Source: Rhizobium sp. SL86 (GTDB lineage Bacteria; Pseudomonadota; Alphaproteobacteria; Rhizobiales; Rhizobiaceae). Taken from it: a stretch of DNA of 64,000 nt. Below, one piece after another: positions 26,954-37,757 of this stretch; position 1 is the first letter of the stretch, and each line of letters opens with the position of its first letter. Position numbers and translations under genes: made by a program. The notes under the pieces are model-generated. The model was not told where the DNA came from. It saw nothing but the letters and a program-made list of their open reading frames with translations, and did not search any database. The DNA lies in NCBI RefSeq assembly GCF_026672545.1, contig NZ_JAPPRJ010000010.1:1-64000 (forward strand). The letters run 5' to 3'.

Positions 26954-29900
26954 ATGTTTCTGACACAAAATGCGCTCGACCCGGCTCGCCATATAAGGCT
27001 TTCTGCGTGGCTTGAGCATGCTCCATTTGCATTTTGGCTGATGCAACAAATCCGACCGGAAGTTGTAGTGGAGCTTGGTACTCACAATGGATTTTCATTC
27101 CTATCATTTTGCCAGGCAGCAAAACTTAGTAATTTAAGTTCACGAATATACGCTGTCGATACATGGCAAGGCGATGAGCACGCTGGTTTCTATGGTCAGG
27201 AGATATTTGATTCTCTTGAGAGTGAACTTCGACAAGAATACCCAGGGATAGGCCTCATGTTGAGGTCCACCTTCAATGAGGCGCGACCGCAGTTCGCTGA
27301 CGGATCGGTAGATATACTACATATTGACGGTAGACACCGTTACGAAGACGTGCTCGAGGACTTTCAAACGTGGAAAGGTGTACTCTCAGATAAAGCAGTC
27401 GTTTTATTTCATGATACGCGGGTCCAGTCTGGAGATTTTGGCGTTTGGAAGCTATGGGCTGAGATAGAAAAAGAATATCCAAGCTTTGAATTTTTCCACG
27501 GTAATGGCCTGGGCGTGTTGGTTCCTGGCAAGAATGCACCAATGTCCATTAAGGCGATCTGCAATGCAAATGCAGAGGAAAAAGCTCTAACCCGCTCGTT
27601 GTATGCCCGCCTTGGTTCGTTGAATTCAATAGAGTATCAGCTGTCATTTGCTCGAGAAAATCTGCGCGAGGTCGGCGAGCAGTGCCGTCTTCTGACGGAA
27701 GATCGTAATCGTGTTGTTGATGCACTTGAACAAAAACGCCAGGAGCTGGTGTCACATCAACATGCTTTGGAAGCTGCTGGCGTTGAGCGCGACGCTGTTA
27801 TCATTGAACGCGATGCTGTGCATAGCGAGCGAGAAACGCTTCGAGATCAGCTTAGTTTTCAGACTGAAGCTGGCATAGCGCTTGAAGCGCGCTTGAAGTT
27901 GGAACTTGAAAAACTCGAACATGTGGAAGCGCGGGTTTCTCAGCTTCAGACTGAACTCGGTCAAGCCTATGCGCGCATCGGCCAATTGGACACAGCAATA
28001 ACGAAGTTCCAGTCATCCAGCAGCTGGAGATTAACAAAGCCATACCGTTGGCTGGGGCATCAGCTCAAGCGTGCCAAGCATCTGCTGCGGGTTGTTCCAG
28101 GGATGGTTCGACGCAATGGTGGACTGCTTCGTTTCATGTCTAAGGTAATACGCTTGCTTATGCGTGAGGGACCTAAGGGACTTCTGTCGGCATGGCGCTA
28201 CAACAATGCAGTTCCAGCCGCGCTCGTTGATCATCGTGACGATGAACGTGATTACAGTTCATGGCTGAACAAGTACGCATCATTAGATAAGGTTGCCAAG
28301 CAAAGGATTGAAACCGAGATTTCGAGTTGGGAAAGCCAGCCGCTGATTTCAATCATAATGCCGGTCTATAATCCTCCGTTGGACTTACTGGAAGATGCTG
28401 TAAACTCGGTCAGGTCGCAGATGTATCCGCGCTGGGAACTCTGTATCGCTGATGACTGCTCAACTGACAAACGCGTCCGCAAATATCTCAATACGCTGTC
28501 TGGCCTTGATTCTAGAATTAAAGTGGAATTCAGACCCAAGAACGGGCATATTTCAGAAGCGTCAAATAGTGCAATTAATATAGCAACCGGTGAATGGATT
28601 GCATTGTTTGATCAGGATGATCTCCTGACGTCTGACGCCTTGTTCTACGTGGCAAGGGAGATCGTTCGCAATAAGGATGTTAAACTTATCTATTCCGATG
28701 AGGATAAGTTTGATGGCAGCAAGCGATACGACCCCTATTTTAAGCCTGATTGGAATCCGGATCTGCTGAGGTCACATAACCTTGTTTGCCATCTTGGCGT
28801 ATACAAGCTCGATCGCATTCAGGAAATTGGAGGCTTTCGAAAAGGATTGGAAGGCGCGCAAGATCACGATCTTGTCCTGCGTTTTTCTGAAGGCCTGCAG
28901 ACGAACGAAATCGTACATATTCCGCGTGTTCTGTATCACTGGCGCAGCCATTCAGGTAGCACGGCGCAAAGCACCGACAACAAGTCATATGCTGTAACTG
29001 CCGGGCAAAAGGCGATTCAAGATCATCTGGATCGTATCGGTTTGCCAGGACAGGTCGATATCCTTCCAACCAACATGTATCGTGTGAAATACGATTTACC
29101 GGAAGCTCTCCCTCTCGTCAGCATCGTGATACCAACTCGCAACGGCGTTGAATTGCTAAGGCAATGCATAAATTCTGTAGTCGATAAGACAATATATAAA
29201 AATTACGAGATAATCATTATAGATAATAATTCCGATGACGTTAACGCACTTAATTATTTTGAAGAAATTGGAAAAACGGAAAATATCAAAATCATAAGAG
29301 ACGAAAGTCCATTTAACTACTCTGCATTAAATAACAAAGCTGTCGCCCAAGCGAATGGTGAATTCATTGTTCTCATGAACAACGATATCGAAGTCATTTC
29401 TCCCGATTGGCTATCAGAAATGATGGGGCTTGCCATTCAGAAGAATGTCGGCGCTGTCGGCGCAAGACTTTGGTACCCTGATGACCGATTGCAGCACGGG
29501 GGTGTCATTCTCGGAATCGGGGGCGTGGCGGGTCATTCACACAAGTTCCTGCCGAAGGGGGCTCATGGCTATTTTTCCCGCGGTGAACTGACACAGACGC
29601 TTAGTGCCGTGACCGCTGCTTGCCTCCTCATTCGCAAAAGCGTCTATGAGGAGGTTGGGGGGCTTGATGAGGAGAACCTTAAAGTCGCCTTCAACGATGT
29701 AGACTTCTGCATTAGGGTGCGAGGGGCCGGTTACCGGAATGTATGGACGCCTTATGCCGAACTTTATCACCACGAATCCGCTACTCGTGGTCATGAGGAT
29801 ACGCCTGAAAAGAAAGAACGTTTCCGTTCAGAAGTTCTGTATATGCTCGACCGCTGGAAGGATGTGTTGAGCAGCGATCCTGCCTACAATCCAAATCTGA

Positions 29901-29971
29901 CGTTGGAGTACGAGGACTTTTCTCTGGCCTGGCCGCCGAGAAATGATGGCGACCCGACGCTTGCGTCATAA
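26954..29971 (+). CDS. Methyltransferase / coiled coil / double GT2 glycosyltransferase
   Basis: A 1005-residue trifunctional protein. Residues about 1-200 are a class I methyltransferase (VVVELGTHNGFSFLSF near 37, ILHIDGRHRYEDVLEDF near 121). Residues 215-350 form a coiled coil, followed by SSSWRLTKPYRWLG near 354, the linker motif common in multidomain glycosyltransferases. Two GT-A domains follow: the first from about 462 (ISIIMPVYNPPLDLLED, FDQDDLL near 552), the second from about 719 (VSIVIPTRNGVELL, MNNDIEV near 807, FNDVDFCIRVRGAGYRNVW). It probably both methylates and extends an O-antigen chain. The reading frame is more AT-rich than the operon to its left, suggesting separate origin. 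Confidence 0.85.
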   Translation: MFLTQNALDPARHIRLSAWLEHAPFAFWLMQQIRPEVVVELGTHNGFSFLSFCQAAKLSNLSSRIYAVDTWQGDEHAGFYGQEIFDSLESELRQEYPGIGLMLRSTFNEARPQFADGSVDILHIDGRHRYEDVLEDFQTWKGVLSDKAVVLFHDTRVQSGDFGVWKLWAEIEKEYPSFEFFHGNGLGVLVPGKNAPMSIKAICNANAEEKALTRSLYARLGSLNSIEYQLSFARENLREVGEQCRLLTEDRNRVVDALEQKRQELVSHQHALEAAGVERDAVIIERDAVHSERETLRDQLSFQTEAGIALEARLKLELEKLEHVEARVSQLQTELGQAYARIGQLDTAITKFQSSSSWRLTKPYRWLGHQLKRAKHLLRVVPGMVRRNGGLLRFMSKVIRLLMREGPKGLLSAWRYNNAVPAALVDHRDDERDYSSWLNKYASLDKVAKQRIETEISSWESQPLISIIMPVYNPPLDLLEDAVNSVRSQMYPRWELCIADDCSTDKRVRKYLNTLSGLDSRIKVEFRPKNGHISEASNSAINIATGEWIALFDQDDLLTSDALFYVAREIVRNKDVKLIYSDEDKFDGSKRYDPYFKPDWNPDLLRSHNLVCHLGVYKLDRIQEIGGFRKGLEGAQDHDLVLRFSEGLQTNEIVHIPRVLYHWRSHSGSTAQSTDNKSYAVTAGQKAIQDHLDRIGLPGQVDILPTNMYRVKYDLPEALPLVSIVIPTRNGVELLRQCINSVVDKTIYKNYEIIIIDNNSDDVNALNYFEEIGKTENIKIIRDESPFNYSALNNKAVAQANGEFIVLMNNDIEVISPDWLSEMMGLAIQKNVGAVGARLWYPDDRLQHGGVILGIGGVAGHSHKFLPKGAHGYFSRGELTQTLSAVTAACLLIRKSVYEEVGGLDEENLKVAFNDVDFCIRVRGAGYRNVWTPYAELYHHESATRGHEDTPEKKERFRSEVLYMLDRWKDVLSSDPAYNPNLTLEYEDFSLAWPPRNDGDPTLAS

Positions 29972-30041
29972 TCTTCTCCTATCAAGACGCTAAGGCCCAT
30001 CCGCGACCCGCCGGCCTCGGCACGGAATGTGAAGAACTGCT

Positions 30042-30842
30042 ATGTGGTATGATAAAAAAAACGTCGAGAAGGCGCTTCTGGATATAGGCCAGGGCTTTTC
30101 GAGGCGGGAGCTATGGGTGTTTCTCGGCTGGAGAGATGTAAAAAAACACTATAGTCGTTCAGTTCTTGGACCTTTATGGCTTACGCTCTCAATGGGTGTT
30201 ATGGTCATGGGTTTGGGCGTTCTCTATTCTGAGATATTTAAGATTGACGTCGCTACCTATCTTCCGAGGTTGGCAATAGGACTGATCTTATGGGGCCTGA
30301 TTAACGGCCTCGTAAATGGTTCTTGTTCTGTTTTCACAGCGGCTGGAGCATCAATTCGGCAGGTTAAGTTGCCGCTTTCGCTTTATGTTTTTCAGTTTGT
30401 TTGGAGTCAAATTCTAACATTTTTACATAATTTTCTTATATACATAATTGTTGTTATATTTTTCGCGATAAATCCTGGATTGAATTGTCTACTTTTTATC
30501 CCGGCGCTGGCACTCATTGTCATGAATGGTGTCTTTCTCGCGATTATTCTTGGGCCTTTATGCGCACGCTTCCGTGATGTTCCCATGATCATTGCGAGTG
30601 TGATGCAGATCGTTTTTTTCATGACCCCGATTATCTGGAGTACGGAGAGCATGCCGCAACGTGCTTGGCTCCTGATCGGAAATCCCTTCTACCACTTCGT
30701 TGAGATTGTCCGTGATCCGCTTCTGGGCGCGACTGGCACTCTCCTAAATTGGAGCGTGTGCGTTTCAATAACCCTGGTATTGGGCGCCATCGCCTTGTTG
30801 TTCTTCAGCCGCTATCGCGCACGTGTCGTCTATTGGAGCTAA
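30042..30842 (+). CDS. wzm: O-antigen ABC transporter permease (Wzm)
   Basis: A 266-residue ABC-2-type permease with six membrane segments. Near the N-terminus is RDVKKHYSRSVLGPLWLTLS, a classic Wzm/TagG motif; later GPLCARFRDVPMIIASVMQI and MTPIIWSTESMPQ followed by NPFYHFVEIVRDPLLG are equally typical. It forms the inner-membrane channel for undecaprenyl-linked O-antigen or teichoic-type polymers. The ATPase gene follows two bases after the stop. Confidence 0.93.
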   Translation: MWYDKKNVEKALLDIGQGFSRRELWVFLGWRDVKKHYSRSVLGPLWLTLSMGVMVMGLGVLYSEIFKIDVATYLPRLAIGLILWGLINGLVNGSCSVFTAAGASIRQVKLPLSLYVFQFVWSQILTFLHNFLIYIIVVIFFAINPGLNCLLFIPALALIVMNGVFLAIILGPLCARFRDVPMIIASVMQIVFFMTPIIWSTESMPQRAWLLIGNPFYHFVEIVRDPLLGATGTLLNWSVCVSITLVLGAIALLFFSRYRARVVYWS

Positions 30843-30844
30843 CC

Positions 30845-31597
30845 GTGACGAGAATTCAGCTTGATCACGTGGTGGTCGATATCCCGATTTACGATGCCGG
30901 TAACCGGTCACTGAAGAACAATATCCTGGCTGCCGCAACGGGTGGCCAGATCCGGTCTCGGGTCAATTCGAAGAGGGTCGTTATTCGTCCGATCGATGAC
31001 GTCTCACTTGCCATCGAGCATGGTGCCCGTCTCGGATTGCTCGGCCATAATGGCGCTGGTAAATCCACCCTGTTGAGGGTTTTGGCCGGCATCTATGAAC
31101 CGACTGCCGGATCAGTCGAGATCGAGGGCGATGTCGCTTCCATGTTCGATATCGGATTTGGCATGGACCCCGATGCCAACGGCTGGGAGAATATCATCCT
31201 CCGGGGCATGTATCTGGGATACAGCCGGGATGAAATTTCACGCCGCTCGACGGATATCGCGGCATTGACGGGGCTTGGTGAATTTCTCGACATGCCCCTG
31301 CGGACCTACAGTGCCGGCATGTCGACACGTCTCGCCTTTGCCGTTTCGACGTCGATCAAACCGGATATCCTGTTGATCGACGAGGGGATCGGTGCGGGTG
31401 ACGCTGCATTTCTGGTGCAGGCCAATGAGCGGATGAAAACATTCATCGGTGAGGCCGGCATTCTCGTCATGGCCTCGCATTCGAATGATCTTTTGCGCGC
31501 TTGGTGTGCCGAAGGGCTCTGGATGGAGCACGGACGCATCCGCATGCAGGGGCCGATCGAGGCGGTGATTGCCGCTTATGAGGAATCACTTCGCTAA
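30845..31597 (+). CDS. wzt: O-antigen ABC transporter ATP-binding protein (Wzt, short form)
   Basis: A 250-residue ATPase from GTG 30845, directly after wzm. The Walker A is GLLGHNGAGKSTLLRV, the signature is TYSAGMSTRLAF, Walker B is DILLIDEGIGAGD, and the switch His is in VMASHSND. It ends shortly after the nucleotide-binding domain, so it lacks the C-terminal polysaccharide-binding domain found in some Wzt proteins; export therefore probably does not depend on a terminal methyl or phosphate cap read by Wzt. It overlaps the convergent rmd-like gene by four bases. Confidence 0.92.
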   Translation: MTRIQLDHVVVDIPIYDAGNRSLKNNILAAATGGQIRSRVNSKRVVIRPIDDVSLAIEHGARLGLLGHNGAGKSTLLRVLAGIYEPTAGSVEIEGDVASMFDIGFGMDPDANGWENIILRGMYLGYSRDEISRRSTDIAALTGLGEFLDMPLRTYSAGMSTRLAFAVSTSIKPDILLIDEGIGAGDAAFLVQANERMKTFIGEAGILVMASHSNDLLRAWCAEGLWMEHGRIRMQGPIEAVIAAYEESLR

Positions 31598-32544
31598 TGA
31601 GGATGCGTATTACCCCGAACGGCTTGACGAAACTCGTGCAGAACGTCACGAAGGGTTTCATCAAGTGAAATTTCTGGACTCCAGCCTGTTGCCGCCTCCA
31701 ATAAAGCGCACTCGCCCTCTGCGACCGCTATGCCGGACGGTCTAGACCTTTCAGAATCGTGCTCTACCGCAATTTCTACGTGTGCATGTGCCAAAAGTAT
31801 GTTCAACACGTGTCGTATGGAAACGCTCCGGCCTGAGCAGACATTGAAAAGATTGCGTGAAGGCAGGGTGTCCGAAAACCGCAGAAGCGTAGTATAGGCA
31901 CGAACAACGTCGCGCACATCCAGAAAATCGCGAAAACTATCCAGGTTACCTACACGCAAGACATGTGGAACATTGCCAGCTTCAATCCGCGCGATCTGCG
32001 CCGCAAAACTCGGTACTGCAAAACGCTCATCTTGGCCTGGCCCAGTATGGTTAAATGGGCGTACATTTATAAGGCAATTGTCTATATTAAGTATATCGCT
32101 AAAAATTTGCTCTGCGGCAATCTTGGTGCGCCCGTACACGTTGAGCGGCATTGTTGGCGTTGCCTCGGTCACCCGGCCGCTCTTGAAACTCCCACCATAT
32201 ACTTCTGAGCTACTGACGTTCAGGACAGTCGCGGTGGGGCAATGCTTTTTCACTGATTCCGCGACGACGATTGCTCCGCCGGCATTCACCTCCCAGGTTC
32301 GCGCAACATGGGACAAAACGGACGATTCTGCTGCTAGATGAACGAGGAGATCCGGTTTAATTTCAGAGATTGCCGTGTCGAAGGCTTTGAAGTCCCTGAC
32401 GTCAGCCGTAATACATCCAGGAGCCTGCCCTCCGCTCAACAAGAACAGTTCAGCGTCTGGATAGACAGATTTTAGCTCCGCCTGCAAATGCGTTCCGACG
32501 AACCCCCGAGCTCCGGTAATCGCAATCCTCGTGAAGGTGCGCAT
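31594..32544 (-). CDS. rmd: GDP-4-keto-6-deoxy-D-mannose reductase-like (Rmd)
   Basis: About 316 residues from ATG 32544, which puts IAITGARGFVGTHLQAELK at the N-terminus; a longer frame from 32643 is less likely. Other marks are LLVHLAAESSVLSH, LNVSSSEVYGGS and the YGRTKIAAEQ Tyr-Lys pair, then RPFNHTGPGQDERFAVPSFA, a strong Rmd signature. With gmd immediately upstream it would complete GDP-D-rhamnose synthesis from GDP-mannose. A different 4-reduction product cannot be excluded from sequence. Confidence 0.82.
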   Translation of the reverse strand: MRTFTRIAITGARGFVGTHLQAELKSVYPDAELFLLSGGQAPGCITADVRDFKAFDTAISEIKPDLLVHLAAESSVLSHVARTWEVNAGGAIVVAESVKKHCPTATVLNVSSSEVYGGSFKSGRVTEATPTMPLNVYGRTKIAAEQIFSDILNIDNCLINVRPFNHTGPGQDERFAVPSFAAQIARIEAGNVPHVLRVGNLDSFRDFLDVRDVVRAYTTLLRFSDTLPSRNLFNVCSGRSVSIRHVLNILLAHAHVEIAVEHDSERSRPSGIAVAEGECALLEAATGWSPEISLDETLRDVLHEFRQAVRGNTHPH

Positions 32545-32664
32545 CGAATGTAGTGCCCTTCCATGCTGATACAGTGCAGGGGGAATATCCGCTCCGCCTG
32601 CACTGGAAAATATTCGGCATTCTGATGCTGGACCGATTAACAAGACATCAATATGGCGTACAGC

Positions 32665-33654
<990 letters not shown>

Positions 33655-33774
33655 TTACTCATAATGATGTTTGGCATGCTGCGTTTTCGCACCCTTGGCA
33701 CAGCGGTTTAGCTTATTCGTAGAATCGATAAAAGAGAAAAGCCTCGTCGCCTATGCAGTGAATTAATATTTATT

Positions 33775-34164
33775 CTACGCGTGACTCTTTTCTTCGAAAA
33801 TGATAGATCCAAAAAGTATATTTATTTCTCGCTTGAGTGCCGCTCTATGATCGTTGTTTTTATATGTCTCTTGTGCTGTCGCAATAAATGTCTTATCAGG
33901 AGGATTGTCGGAATTATATTGGCGCACGAGGTTCTCTGCGTCCCATATTGCTTCGTTGACGGATTTCAATCTCCGATATATTTGACCAAGTTTTTCGTCC
34001 CGATACTGCGGAAGCCCCTCGGCAAGGTCGCGGAGCTTTAAAAGCTCGAACCGCACATTGGAAAGCTTTTCAGGATCCGTGATTCTCTCACTCTTAATCT
34101 CCAGAATGGAGATCTTATCAAAGAGCTCTCCAATCGATACCGGAACAAGAACAAATTCACTCAT
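33775..34164 (-). CDS. DUF6165-like small protein
   Basis: A 129-residue protein from ATG 34164, chosen over GTG 34173 because an AGGTG ribosome site fits it. Its N-terminus FVLVPVSIGELFDKISILEI followed by KSERI and KLSNVRFELLKL matches my recollection of the DUF6165 family, which is often seen next to glycosyltransferases. Residues 60-125 are predicted to be mostly helical and charged. No enzymatic motif is visible. It lies between gmd and the CDP-alcohol phosphotransferase on the same strand; function unknown. Confidence 0.6.
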   Translation of the reverse strand: MSEFVLVPVSIGELFDKISILEIKSERITDPEKLSNVRFELLKLRDLAEGLPQYRDEKLGQIYRRLKSVNEAIWDAENLVRQYNSDNPPDKTFIATAQETYKNNDHRAALKREINILFGSIIFEEKSHA

Positions 34165-34201
34165 CGATTTCACCTACTTCTGACTGTCTTAATTATCGTT
34201 A

Positions 34202-34858
34202 TTACTTAAGAGAAGCTGCTTTTGTAAACAACTCGTAGAGAAACAAAATAATGAGCGCTGAAAATATCCCCAACAACGTGACGTCGTACCAAGTAAGATA
34301 ATTTTCAGTCCACCCTAGCAGGGGAGCTCCGAATATATAGACACTCAAGTTGAGAAAAATCATCCCCAATCTTGCTTCTGTCGGACCCAAACCTGCAACA
34401 TCGACGCGGAACTTGCCCTCAACCAGACTGTAGACAAGAGCGTAGATCGCCAGCATATGGTATGCAGCAAGCATGAGGAGCGCTACGTCGAGCCGTACCC
34501 ATGGCGACAGACCAAGTCCGACGGCAATCAACAAATTGCCAATAACGTCCACAGTTTGATCGATGAAGAAGCCAAATCGAGGACGTTCGATCTGGCGGAC
34601 GCGGGCTAACGTTCCATCGAGCGAATCGCCCAGCCAATGAATGACGATGCCGATATTGGCAAGCCAGATATAATTCACGTTCCAGTTCGAAGCAGCGTAG
34701 CCGAACAGAACAATCACAGCGCCCAGCACGCCGAATGCCGTCAGGCCGTCCGGCGTTACGGATCTCGGCAATCGCCTAGCGATTGCAATTAGGACACCTT
34801 TTTCAAGACCAGCCACAAAGCTGGCGTTTTGGCGTTGAACAGACAAATCAGAAGACAT
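34202..34858 (-). CDS. CDP-alcohol phosphatidyltransferase family protein
   Basis: A 218-residue membrane enzyme from ATG 34858; this start lies just past the upstream stop at 34866, whereas the longer frame would overlap that gene by 100 bp. The complete family motif DG-x2-AR-x8-G-x3-D-x3-D is present in DSLDGTLARVRQIERPRFG and FFIDQTVDV. About six membrane helices surround it. Such enzymes transfer an alcohol phosphate from a CDP-activated donor; here, in an O-antigen locus, the acceptor could be a lipid or a sugar. The acceptor is unknown. Confidence 0.82.
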   Translation of the reverse strand: MSSDLSVQRQNASFVAGLEKGVLIAIARRLPRSVTPDGLTAFGVLGAVIVLFGYAASNWNVNYIWLANIGIVIHWLGDSLDGTLARVRQIERPRFGFFIDQTVDVIGNLLIAVGLGLSPWVRLDVALLMLAAYHMLAIYALVYSLVEGKFRVDVAGLGPTEARLGMIFLNLSVYIFGAPLLGWTENYLTWYDVTLLGIFSALIILFLYELFTKAASLK

Positions 34859-34865
34859 TGCGCTA

Positions 34866-36299
34866 TTATTCGAGTGCGGGTGTAAACGTGCCATTTGCGG
34901 CCTGATCGACCGTTTGGCCAAGCGGTCCCGCATCCGTGGTGGCGTGAAACGGTGCTGTTCTGACAAAAGCGCAACGATCGAGGAAGGCCATAATGGTCTG
35001 GCTGTATCGTGTTGCCGTCATGAATCGATCATCGTCGATGCGAACCGCTGGCTGCGGATATGTCGCCCGCTCCAAGACAGCCTCGAACCAGACGGTCGGA
35101 TCATCGGCGGACAGCAGGCGGCCTTCTGGTCCGGCCACTTCGCGATGCGCCGGAATATCTGATGCAATCACCGGAACGCCGAGGCGCTTCGCTTCCACGA
35201 TCGGCAAGCCGAAACCTTCGTTGAGCGATGGCATCAGCAGACCCACGGATCCGTTCAGAAGATGTGTCAAGGCAGGGCTCGAAAGACCTGATACAGCGTG
35301 AATGTAGCCCTGCGTCTCGTTGCAGCGTTCGAATTTTTGCAGAATGGCAGCACCACTCCAGCCTGGCGATCCGACGATAACCAGGTGGGGCGCACGATGC
35401 CCCATATGCCGTACCAACCGGCGCCAGACCTCAAGAAGGATCAGGTGGTTCTTACGAGGCTCGATACTGCCGCAGACGACAAAGTAGGGCACGTCCGTCA
35501 GCCGTGACTCAGATGGGGGCGAATTGAAGACATCGGAAACAGGTAAGGCTTGAGCTAAGGTTGGCAGCGGTGTTCGCCGATGGCGCGCAATTGCAGCTCC
35601 GACCATTTTCTTCACATGTTCGGTCGTGACGATCAACGCTGACGCATAGGTCGCTGCTGTTTTCACCATTTGCGCATGATGTTTTACAGAGGAAGGATCG
35701 ACGTGATTGGGCATTTCCAGCGGAATAACGTCGTGCAGCATGAAGACAGGCACGACATCGGGCCGCTTTCGCAGCCAGTGCATAAAGAACGGCAAGGCAA
35801 GCATAATCTGCCCCACATTGACATAGACTGCGCCGGTTGGGACATGTTTGCGAGCGGAGCGGCCGAAGGAGATTCCGGTCGCCCGGATGAGCGTCAACAT
35901 GCGCATCAATTTTTCTAAAGCAGACATTGTCTTGCCGGTGGCTAGACGATCGACGGACTGCCCGTGCAGACGGGCCACCAGTATAGACAGTTTCGGGTCG
36001 TTTTCAGGCGCGTTGTTCTCCAGCCACATAGCTTCCAACGCGTCCAGACCGCGGCGGACGATGTCGGCATCGTACATTCGCGTGCCCCAAATAGTGTGTA
36101 ATATTCCAACGACTTGGCGATCACTAGAGGAAAATAAAGCCTTCGCAAGGATGAGCTCTACCCGATCAATACCACGCGGAGTCCGGCTCAAGGGGCCGAG
36201 GAAAAGTCTCATCATGTCGTAGGCAATTGGGGCTTGCAATTGCTTCGTTCCTATCGGCTGCACTGACCAAGTCTTGACACCTGTCTCAGCCTTTGGCAA
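34866..36299 (-). CDS. GT4 family glycosyltransferase
   Basis: A 477-residue GT-B enzyme. The donor-binding half shows VVCGSIEPRKNHLILLEVWR, HLVIVGSPGWSG and the GT4 signature LMPSLNEGFGLPIVEAKRLG with VIASDIPAHREVAG. The N-terminal half includes VFMLHDVIPLEMPNHV. The last 30 residues are low-complexity. It overlaps nothing upstream and is divergent from another GT4 gene at 36351, with only about 50 bp between, so the two may share a promoter region. Confidence 0.88.
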   Translation of the reverse strand: MPKAETGVKTWSVQPIGTKQLQAPIAYDMMRLFLGPLSRTPRGIDRVELILAKALFSSSDRQVVGILHTIWGTRMYDADIVRRGLDALEAMWLENNAPENDPKLSILVARLHGQSVDRLATGKTMSALEKLMRMLTLIRATGISFGRSARKHVPTGAVYVNVGQIMLALPFFMHWLRKRPDVVPVFMLHDVIPLEMPNHVDPSSVKHHAQMVKTAATYASALIVTTEHVKKMVGAAIARHRRTPLPTLAQALPVSDVFNSPPSESRLTDVPYFVVCGSIEPRKNHLILLEVWRRLVRHMGHRAPHLVIVGSPGWSGAAILQKFERCNETQGYIHAVSGLSSPALTHLLNGSVGLLMPSLNEGFGLPIVEAKRLGVPVIASDIPAHREVAGPEGRLLSADDPTVWFEAVLERATYPQPAVRIDDDRFMTATRYSQTIMAFLDRCAFVRTAPFHATTDAGPLGQTVDQAANGTFTPALE

Positions 36300-36350
36300 G
36301 TCGGGCCGCTGAAGTTACCGATGTATTACTGTCTATCGGATTGGGTTTTC

Positions 36351-37691
36351 ATGAACAGTGCAGACGAAACGCCCAAGGTCATGATCGACGGCTTTAATCT
36401 CGGCTTGTCACGAGGAACAGGCGTAGCCACCTACGCACGCAATCTCAGTTTCGCATGTCATCAATCCGGTTATTCAACTGGTATTCTCTATGGGTCGCCA
36501 GTCCGTCGCAGGACGCGTTCAGACTTGATGACGGAAGTATCGTTCTTCGACGTTGAGCAGCCGTTGAACACGAGTCAGGAGTTTCTACGCGATTTGGCGC
36601 GTCTGATACCACATCCAGGCGGATACCGACCATTTCGTGTACCGATCTCAGGTGAGGTCGTAACCCGAGCGCTGGCTTCCAGGCTTCCTCATTTTGACAG
36701 TCTCTGGAACGTCCCTGATCTTTATCCGTCAGCGGACTATCAGTTCGCGCTGACAGGGCGCTTTCATAAAGTCATGAACGTCTCGAAGACACAGATCATG
36801 CACTGGACTTATCCATTGCCCCTGAAAATGCGCGGGGCAAGAAACGTCTATACGCTGCACGATCTTGTTCCTCTGCGACTGCCATACGCAACTCTGGATC
36901 GAAAATCGAGCTATCTTAAACTTGTCAACCGTTGCGTTCGTGAAGCCGACGTCATTGCGACCGTATCAGAGACATCGCGGTCGGACATTATCCGCATTCT
37001 CAACTGCGATCCCGACAAGGTCGTCAACACCTATCAAGCGGTCAGCTTGCCTGTTGCTCTCGTTCAGATGGACGACGCGGAAGTCCAAGCCAAGGTCGAG
37101 GGGATCTTTGGTTTGAAGCACAAAGGGTATTTCCTGTTTTTCGGAGCAATAGAACCCAAAAAGAATGTCGGACGTTTAACGGAAGCGTTCCTGACTTCGA
37201 ATGTTTCGTCACAGCTTGCAATTGTTGGTCCAACCGGCTGGCAATCGGATCAGGAGTTGCGCTTCTTCAACGATATGGCGCAGCGCCAATTGAAGAAAAC
37301 CGGCCCATTTCCCACGGCGGACCAAAAACTGTTTCGCTTCGAATTTGTGCCGTTGGCATTGCTGATCGCGCTCATTAAAGGTGCTCGCGCCACGATCTTT
37401 CCATCGCTCATCGAGGGTTTCGGGCTACCGATCCTGGAAAGCATGCTGCTTGGAACGCCTGTCATTACATCCAAAGGTGGTGCGACGGAGGAAATTGCCG
37501 GTGACGCAGCCCTGCTTGTTGATCCCTACAACACTTTAGAGATCGCCAGTGCAATCCAGAAAATTGATGGAGATGGCGAATTGCGGCAGAAACTCGGTGC
37601 TCTTGGACAGCAACGCGCAACTTTGTTCTCCCCAGAACGCTATCATGAACGGCTTCAGGCGCTTTATCAGCCTCTCTTAGCCGGGCTATAA
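36351..37691 (+). CDS. GT4 family glycosyltransferase
   Basis: About 446 residues from ATG 36351 (36321 is a longer option). The acceptor half begins VMIDGFNLGLSRGTGVATYA, a pattern common in mannosyl and rhamnosyl transferases; YTLHDLVPLRLPYATL follows. The donor half shows FFGAIEPKKNVGRLTEAF, LAIVGPTGWQSD and FPSLIEGFGLPILESMLLG, then SKGGATEEIAGDAALLVDPY. It resembles the divergent neighbour at 34866-36299 in its motifs, so the pair may add successive mannose-type residues. Confidence 0.88.
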   Translation: MNSADETPKVMIDGFNLGLSRGTGVATYARNLSFACHQSGYSTGILYGSPVRRRTRSDLMTEVSFFDVEQPLNTSQEFLRDLARLIPHPGGYRPFRVPISGEVVTRALASRLPHFDSLWNVPDLYPSADYQFALTGRFHKVMNVSKTQIMHWTYPLPLKMRGARNVYTLHDLVPLRLPYATLDRKSSYLKLVNRCVREADVIATVSETSRSDIIRILNCDPDKVVNTYQAVSLPVALVQMDDAEVQAKVEGIFGLKHKGYFLFFGAIEPKKNVGRLTEAFLTSNVSSQLAIVGPTGWQSDQELRFFNDMAQRQLKKTGPFPTADQKLFRFEFVPLALLIALIKGARATIFPSLIEGFGLPILESMLLGTPVITSKGGATEEIAGDAALLVDPYNTLEIASAIQKIDGDGELRQKLGALGQQRATLFSPERYHERLQALYQPLLAGL

Positions 37692-37757
37692 TTGATAGCA
37701 GTAGCCATCCAGAAATTGATAGGCGGTCTGAAGTTGGATAGCGCAGACTTCCAATAG

